This document shows, piece after piece, positions 57,175 through 64,000 of a DNA stretch of 64,000 nt. The DNA lies in contig CM064426.1 in the NCBI GenBank assembly GCA_032690845.1, forward strand, positions 65,882,631 through 65,946,630, written 5' to 3'. How positions within the stretch are numbered: position 1 is the first letter of the stretch; every line of letters starts with the position of its first letter. A program made the position numbers and the translations under genes. This stretch comes from Eleusine coracana subsp. coracana (lineage: Eukaryota; Streptophyta; Magnoliopsida; Poales; Poaceae). The notes under the pieces were generated by a model. It was not told where the DNA came from. It saw only the letters and a list, made by a program, of their open reading frames with translations, and ran no database searches.

Positions 57175-58984
57175 TGAGTGCAACTTTTTCATATAGGTGA
57201 GTGCTCCTATATGCAGTTGCATTGTATTTTTGTGAAAAAAAATTATATTGGTTTGAAAATAAAATGAAAAAGGCAAGTATCAAAGAGAAAATAATCAAAG
57301 AAAAAAGGGGAGAGCAGGTCGCCATGTGATCTCAGTAGCAATTTCCTCCATCAGACTGTCTCAATGAAAATGAGGAGGAAGGAAGAGCATCGGATGTGGC
57401 GGATGGCGGATGCTGCTTACTGCATGCGTGCAGTAAAAGAATCTTAAGTCAGTCGATCCTGATCCCATGCGCAAGGGTGGTGTGAGCGGACACAAATGAT
57501 ATGATCTTCGCACATCAAATCGAAGATCTGTGACTCTTTTTGCAGTGGCCTCAGGACAATGTACTGTAATTAACTGGATCAGAAAACTCCACGTTTTCCA
57601 CGTTTTCTCGATACCAATTACATTGAACGTGTTGACGCGACTTGAACATATTGTTATCAGCACAAATGTCTCAAACTCATCGGGAAACTGGGAGACAATT
57701 CGGCCGGTAGGTCACTTCGCGCGAGCGGAGGCTAACGTTATCGCTTCTTAACCCTGTTGGTGGCTTTTCAGACTCCAAAGAAAACATATGCGTCTCCCTC
57801 TTCCGAAGGGAAAAGGGATTTGCTGTGCTCAGGTCAATCCAAAGAAACCTCAAAGGAACAGGAAATCGCACAACAGTGATGTGAAACAACGAATAAGATT
57901 TGACAGTTCGCACATAGTTTGCAGATCAGAAACTCATCAATTATCCTGATAGAAGACTTGAATTTGAATTATCATACGTTGATGATTATGCATGACTGTT
58001 TTCCATATTGTACTACTTTACCATTTCTTCCAAAAGAAATATTTTCTTTGGTCTTGCATTTCACATTACGTCCACCAGCATGTACTCTTTCAATTTGTAT
58101 TAATTCTGATTGTAGTACTTCTTTATTTCTCTGTTACTGCGAATGCTGGTGGATCAACAAGTATATGTTTTGAATTATACCTCTAATGAATATTAATTCA
58201 TGTTTCCTAGCTTTCAGTCAATTGAAAGTTTTTAATCAATGGTTTGTTACTTTGAGTTTTGATTTCTATTTTATAAAATTATCTATATAATAATTATAAA
58301 TCATTGGATCTAGATTATATAGTTGAAAGCGGTGATTGAAAGTTGCCCAAACTTTCAGTCAGCTGAAAATTAGCAACTCTCACATTAATTTTCCTTCTGA
58401 TCAGGTTGAGGCAGTGGTTTACCCTAAATCATCGGTTCCCCGTCCCGGGAGCTTCGTTCCAAAACGTGGAATGGGAACGATGCGCCATTCGGGTCACTGG
58501 TGGGAACTCATCCCGGTAAAAACAAAGAATTCTAGGGGAAAAAAGAACTTGAGAGGAGAGGAGGATGAGGGCTATCCATTTTCTTAGTCCCCATGCGAGA
58601 AGGTGGCTGTCGGTGAGCCATCTGTAGCAGCAACGGCCATTTGTTTCGGGACAAGAGAGAGGTAGCTAGAAGAAGACAACGGATGCCCGCTGGACTATAT
58701 GGTTAGGTTAGGTAGAAGAAGACAACGGAGGTCCGCCTAGTCGCCACCTCGCTTTCGTTCGTCAGTTCGTCTTCATGATTTCGTCTAGTCCGCCACCTCA
58801 CCTCCCTTCCCTGATTGCTGATTGCCTAATTCCTGCCTTCCTCAATCCTAGTACTATAACGAAGGCGTGCTGCCGTACTACAACATCGAAGGGCGACAGA
58901 TGGCCGGGACAGGAACCGGGAGCAGTCTCAGGCATCTCTGTCGGCGCTGTGACCACAAGTTTGTGATAATCACTAGCGCCCAAA
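57175..58984. other. Intergenic with a MITE fragment at 58205-58380
   Basis: 58205-58380 (CTTTCAGTCAATTGAAAGTT ... AACTTTCAGTCAGCTGAAAA) matches the interior of the element at 34902-35449 in opposite orientation. The remaining sequence shows no supported gene; the moderately GC-rich piece at 58400-58960 holds only short ORFs. Confidence 0.4.
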
Positions 58985-61834
58985 TTCAGATAGTGGCAGG
59001 ACTTAAAAAAAATTAAAAGGTAAGAAAATTAGAGTATGCACTTATGATATGTGAGATCAATTAATTCATACTTGCTATCTTGCTTGCACGTGATATTAGA
59101 ATTTGCAATGTTTCTTATCTTATATATGTTTAATTGAATAATTGGCAGCTGTAAGCATAAAGAGATTTTTTTAATTCTATTTCAGAATCTAGTAATAATG
59201 GTAGAAACATTGAACTGTCTGAGAAAGAACAACCCAATACTAATGTAGAAGGTGAAGAAAGGTAGTAAAATTGGAGCTCCACTACCTGTAGAGGAAACAC
59301 AAATTGAAGAACGTGATGACCTTATCAAAGAATTCCTTGAGGAGCATATTATTTCTGATCTTGGACTTCGTATTCCAATTGAAAGATTCCACCCTAACTT
59401 TAGAGATAAAGTGAAGAGAGCTTACTTATTGAAGGGTCCAACGCAACTTAAGGGTCATATTTTCCTCAAAAACATTTCGGAAGAAATAACTATAGATTAT
59501 TTCAAGAATCATGGTTTGGCAAGAATGACTGGTTAGAATATAATGTTGTGAAGGATGCTACTTTTGCTTTTATTGCTTTCATTTTAAGGAAAAATCTTTG
59601 GATGGTCAGTTTGGACATGATGCTTTCACTAAGATCAGATTCAATACTTGGAAAAATGCATATAAATCCCTTCCTTTATATGTTGGTGGTGTTCATAGTG
59701 CCCACAATAATTCAAGAAATGCATGTTCTGATTTTAAGAATCAAAGAGCTGGTGTAGATCATAAGTTTTAGGATTATGGAAAAGATTCTAAAATAAGATA
59801 TAAAACTCGTTTGACTACAGCTGTGAATTCTGCAAAATATCTCATTAAGCAAGGTCTTCCATTTCAAGGACATGATGAATCTTCATCTTCTATAAATAAA
59901 GGGAATTATCTAGAGATGATTGATATGTTTAAAGAAATGAATGATAATATCAGGATTGCATTCGAGGAGTTGTGTCAAGATAATGCTAAAATGACTTCTG
60001 CAAATATTCAAAAGGTAACTATTTTGGAAGAGATTGGGGATCATCGTTTCTCTGTCCTTATTGATGAATCACGTGACATCTTAATCAAAGAACAAATGAC
60101 CGTGATTATAAGGTAACTATTTTATTTGTGTGTCTTTTTCTAGCTAAATTGTCATATTTTTATAAGGCATAGTGTTTGTTGCATTAAATAATTAATGCTT
60201 TTTTTATGTGTTGTGGATGTAGGTTCGTAAATAGCGAGGGAAAGGTTTTAGAGAGATTTTTAGGCCTCAAGCATGTTAAGGAAACATCACCAGAGGCATT
60301 GAAAAGGGCTTTTGTTGAGATGCTTGGTACTCATAAGCTACCAATTGCTAGGATCCGAGGACAAGGATACGATGGAGTGTCTTATGAGAGGTGAATTTAA
60401 TGGTTTGTAGAAACAAATTTGTGATGACAATCCATATGTATTTTATACTCATTGCTTTGCACACCAGTTGTAGTTGGTAGTGATTGTTGTTAGTGAATGT
60501 TGTGCAGGTATTAAGGATTTCTTTGACTATGTGAATTTGATTGTAACAATTACTGGTGCCTCATGCAAGAGAAAAGATTTATTGACTCAAAAGCATCATG
60601 ATAATATGTTGGATAAATTAGACAGTGGAGCGATACTTTCTGGGAGAGGTAAGAATCAAATGACTACCTTGACCTAGACCTGGAGACACTAGATGGGGCT
60701 CACACTTTACTACATTATTTCGTATTGAGTCAATGTGGGATGCTATTCTAATAGTGTTGACTTTTGTTAATCAAGATAAAAGGCGTCCAAACAATGCTGG
60801 AGGTTTGGTACACTTAATGGAGAGTTTTAACTTTGTGTCCATTATGTAAATGATGCTGAAATTGTTTCGTATTACAAATGAGTTGTCACTTCTTTTGCAA
60901 AAAAGAGATCAAAATATTATTCAACCCATATCATTGCTTGTGGATGTGAACGCACGATTGGTTGACTTGAAAGACAATGATTGGGAGGAACTATTTTCTG
61001 AAGTTACAATATTTTGTGAAGCAAAGCAAATTGAGATGCCATCTATGAATGCACCAAGACCAAGATGGGGCAGCTCAAGGCAAGAAAAAGGGATTATGAT
61101 CACCGGAGAGCATCATTATCGTGTTGACACCTTCTATACTGCTGTAGATGCAATAAACACATAGATGAATCATCATTTTAATGACGTTTCTTCTAAGTTA
61201 CCTGTGTGCTTTTCTTGTCTTGATCCAAGGGACTCTTTTGCTAAGTTCAATATGAACAAACTTGATAAGCTAGCACGGATCTATGATGCTGATTTCTCCA
61301 ATGTTGATCTTTCAAATATAAAGGATCAACTTCAAACCTTCATTCGTCAAGTTAGAAGAGTTAATGATTTTACTATCTGTCATGATTTTGGGAGTTTGTC
61401 AGTGAAGATGGTTGAAACTGAAAGACATTTGATGTTTCCATTGGTCTATCATCTAATTGAGCTAGCACTACTCCTTCCAGTAGCAATGGCATATGTGGAA
61501 AGAGCCTTTTCAACTATGAAAATTATCAAGACCACTCTACGTAACAACATGGATGATGAATGGCTCAATGATTTAATGATATGTTACACCGAGAAGGAGA
61601 TATTTAAAAGGCTTGATACTGATACAATCATGAAGCGCTTTCAAGCCATGAAACATCGGAGGATTGATCTTCCCCAACCACTATGCCACGCTTAATACTT
61701 ATACAGTACATTCAACCAATCATTACTTATTAAAATTTTACATTCTCATATAATTATGGGGTTTTGTTGAATATTGAACAAATTAGTAGTAGTATGTTCG
61801 CCATAGGTAGATTTTGATCCTGGCTTCGCCACTG
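58985..61834 (+). mobile_element. Decayed hAT-type transposon (ZMYM1-like transposase), ~2.85 kb
   Basis: The right end reads GATCCTGGCTTCGCCACTG, the inverse of CAGTGGCGAAGCCAGGATC, a typical terminus of this hAT group. Near the left, AGTGGCAGGACTTAAA looks like the damaged counterpart. The transposase relic fills most of the interior. Target duplication not identified. Confidence 0.65.
59232..61695 (+). pseudogene. hAT transposase relic (DUF4371, C-terminal dimerisation domain)
   Basis: Consecutive plus-strand frames (59252-59536, 59548-59757 region, 59811-60116, 60206-60394, 60850-61164, 61165-61695) carry parts of a ZMYM1-like protein. These are a TTF-like zinc region at the start, DUF4371 (GLPFQGHDES, then SVLIDESRDI), and the hAT dimerisation motif AYVERAFSTMKIIKT near 61490. 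At least one frameshift near 59500, several stops (such as the TAG at 61162) and missing pieces show it is dead. Confidence 0.85.
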
Positions 61835-61849
61835 GTCTATTTAGCTATT

Positions 61850-62110
61850 TACTATTAATTATATGACTCCTTAATTTATGACTATAAAATAGAATATTTA
61901 TGGATTAAAAGACCATTAAAACTTATACAATGGTGTGACAACCATCTTATACTCCTAAATTTTAGCGCATGAGGTAGTTGCTTCACGAAACTACCACCAC
62001 AACAACCTATTTCTCTCACCACGCTATCTTTCTTTCACATTATAAAAAAATCTATGTGACACTGTATGAGACGAATTATGAGACTGCCTACGTATAGCAT
62101 TGTACCTACC
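61850..62110. mobile_element. 5'-truncated Tourist-like MITE, same family as the COX5C intron element
   Basis: Shares GCATGAGGTAGTT, TTTCTCTCACCAC, and GCATTGTRCCTRCC-TTA with 10555-10705. The right end with TTA (62111-62113) is intact; the left end is missing and abuts the hAT element. Confidence 0.7.
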
Positions 62111-62439
62111 TTATGCTGGAGCTCTTCATCCCTTGCTACCTGTTTCTTTGCTTCTTCAGTTGGAAGTGTTGGGTGCAATGCACCATAATGCTGCAATTTC
62201 AGAAACTTCGTTTAAATGGTTGAATTCACACTTTCCCAACTTAATCTTTTTTTAATGAATATTGTGGTCCTAAGTTGAATTTTGTCCCTTTTATTCCTTG
62301 ACGCTGGTCCCAAATAAAGGTGCTTGAACATTAAAGGAATGAATTAAAGCGATAGAAGATGTTCTACAGAAGGATGGTCTAGCTCATTGATGATATTGAT
62401 GTGTTCTGTAGCTGTATTAAATATAGATTACTGACAAAA

Positions 62440-62690
62440 TCCAATCCATAAACCACCCACTAAATGATGAGATGAATCTATTAAGCCTAATTAGATCATA
62501 ATTAGATAATATGATGCTACAATAAACATCTCCTAATGATGACTTAATTAACCTTAATAGAGTTATCTTGCAAATTAGCATCCAATCATGTAATTAATTT
62601 TATATTTAGTTTATATTTAATCATGGTATTTAGAGTTTGAAAGATTGATATGATAGCACTAAAATTTAGACATTAGAAAATGAACACACC
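62440..62690. mobile_element. Part of a common grass MITE family
   Basis: GATGAATCTATTAAGCCTAA with its partial inverse AACCTTAATAGAGTTATCTT, and an end like GAACACACCC, resemble an abundant grass inverted-repeat element. The left border is not fixed. Confidence 0.45.
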
Positions 62691-62694
62691 CTTA

Positions 62695-62922
62695 TTGATT
62701 CGCTTATTGATGAGCCTCCAACAATGACGGTTGGGGGATGATGATTTGGATCCACTATACGATTCACTTATTGATGAGCCTCCTGCAATGAAGGGCACTA
62801 TCATCCTGGAAGGTATGGATGCTTTACAGGAGAAAAAGGAGGAAAAACCTGTCAGACGTAGGGGCCTCCAGAGAAAAGTTAGAAACGCAACATCGAAGAA
62901 ACTTTATGAAGGACACAACTAG
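62695..62922 (+). pseudogene. Possible gene fragment with an internal 64-bp duplication
   Basis: The 63-codon frame 62731-62922 contains DPLYDSLIDEPPAMKGTIIL and a basic tail; it looks coding but matches no family I know. CTTATTGATGAGCCTCC occurs at 62703 and 62767. The frame ends exactly where the next transposable element begins (62919), suggesting interruption by that insertion. Confidence 0.3.
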
Positions 62923-63999
62923 TGCTGTCCAAACGGACCACCTAGCACGGCCTGGCCCGAGCATGAAAGGGCCCAACCCATTTAATTTTGGATCGGCATG
63001 ATACGAAATTTATTTTAAATCGTGTCGTGCTAGCCACGTGCCTAGGTATCGGCCCAAGGCATGACACAAAATTGGTGGACCATGTCGGGCCGGTCCATTA
63101 GACCCGCTAACACAATCAGCCTGTAGAAGCCTGTAGACACGAGAGAATGGCAACAGGAGCGGCTTCGCCCTCCGCGTGGCACGGAGTGGGACCGGAAGGA
63201 GGCCTCACCCTCGGCACCACAACGGCGGCGTACGGAGCTGGCCTCCGTGAGGAGCGCAACAGGTGGCGGCTTCAATGGCGGCGAGGGAGCAGCTCCAATG
63301 GTAGTGGGAAAGCGGTGGCGCGTGTGCACAGCGGGGAGGTGGCGGCACGCGTGTAGAGCTGGGAGGCGGCGGCACTTGGGAAGGCTGCGGTGGCTCGGGA
63401 GAGGAGCGATGGCGATGCGGGGCTGCGGCGGCGCTGGGAGCTCCGACGGCAGCGGGAAAGCGGCGGCGCGTGCACAGAGCGGGGAGGCGACGGTGCTTGC
63501 GAAGGCTGCGGTTGGCGGTGTCATGGGAGAGGAGCGACGGTGACAGCTACGAAGGGCTGTGACTGCGATGCGGGGTTGCGGTGGCGCGGGGAGCAGCTCT
63601 GACAACTGCGGGAAAATGGCGGCATGTGCGTGACAGCCTGACCTGGGGTTCCGCTTCGAGTGGAAGTGGAGGGTGGAGACCAGAGTGCTGGGTTGGCCTG
63701 CTGGACTGCTTGACGGGCTGTTGAATATGCTGACTCAGGCCAAAAGTATGCTGACTCATTGTTGAGCCATATCAGGCTATTTTATTGGGCTGTGGCATTT
63801 CTGTGCTTGACCGGGCCGAGGTTAAACGGGCCATGCCCATGCCGTCTATCAGGACGCACTCTCGGCCCAAGCACGTCACACAACTTTGTACCGGGCCAGC
63901 CCAACATGAAATTAAATGGATCATGCCGTATTTGAGCCGGACCAAAAATTGCCTGCTTCGGGCCAGCCCGCTTGGCACGGCCCATTTGGATAGCACTAG
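62919..63999. mobile_element. TIR element with a GC-rich core, ~1.08 kb
   Basis: Left end CTAGTGCTGTCCAAACGGAC and inverse right end CTAGTGCTATCCAAATGGGC, extended by GCACGGCC / GCTGGCCCG motifs. Core 63120-63660 is strongly GC-rich with overlapping ORFs on both strands (repeats such as AGCGGGGAGG), which I do not accept as genes. The right end sits at the window edge, so the target duplication cannot be checked. Confidence 0.65.
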
Positions 64000-64000
64000 G

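Noticed and set aside
63042..63605. 187-codon minus-strand ORF
   Set aside because: Repetitive composition inside the terminal TIR element; overlapping ORFs exist in other frames too.
1..64000. CRISPR arrays, bacterial operons or phage-type systems
   Set aside because: The window is plant nuclear DNA with spliced genes; no regularly spaced identical repeats of that kind are present.

Overview
This is a plant nuclear window, almost certainly from a grass. The evidence is the multi-exon genes with GT-AG introns, GC-rich first exons, dense Tourist, Stowaway and Mutator MITEs, a ~10-kb Ty1/copia retrotransposon and a maize OCSBF-1-like bZIP gene. The LTRs carry CCGGACCGTCCGG motifs that I associate with panicoid grasses, but I cannot name the species.

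Layout. (1) 1-3.7 kb: a six-exon INO80 chromatin-remodelling subunit B gene. (2) 3.7-9 kb: mostly anonymous sequence with one Tourist MITE, one unresolved pair of possible exons, and a tandem duplication next to a tRNA-Pro(AGG) gene. (3) 9.2-12.9 kb: COX5C (cytochrome c oxidase subunit 5C), whose whole coding sequence lies behind a 3.2-kb leader intron that contains a MITE. (4) 13.9-15.4 kb: an S1-group bZIP gene on the minus strand with the conserved sucrose-control peptide uORF in its leader. (5) 15.7-21.4 kb: gene-poor, with a Stowaway element, a minisatellite and a tRNA-like relic. (6) 21.4-26.1 kb: MCM7 in 15 exons, with an E2F-site cluster upstream and one GC-AG intron. (7) 27.1-29.1 kb: a BOD1/SHG1-domain gene on the minus strand, convergent with MCM7. 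(8) 29.3-32.3 kb: four or five nested or adjacent MITEs. (9) 32.3-34.5 kb: an organellar-type RluA-family pseudouridine synthase. (10) 34.9-37.6 kb: TIR elements with GC-rich cores. (11) 38.1-40.3 kb: an intact ORF for a MULE transposase-like protein with a deleted catalytic core. (12) 41.9-42.8 kb: RPB9, the small zinc-ribbon subunit of RNA polymerase II/IV/V. (13) 43.7-64 kb: transposon-dominated, with a Tourist-like element split by a 10.1-kb Ty1/copia element (LTRs ~1.95 kb, TSD TCTAG), a decayed hAT element, further MITEs, and a ~1.08-kb TIR element ending at the window edge.

The host genes are housekeeping functions (chromatin remodelling, respiration, replication licensing, RNA polymerase, RNA modification) plus one sugar-responsive regulator. 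They are not an operon or pathway; apart from shared growth-linked promoter motifs (TGGGCC/site II, E2F) they appear independent. I did not find a convincing new multi-gene system. The most unusual items are the catalytically truncated but open MULE-derived gene with a host-like promoter, an unusual Gag region in the copia element, and the recurring GC-rich cores inside AT-rich TIR elements.
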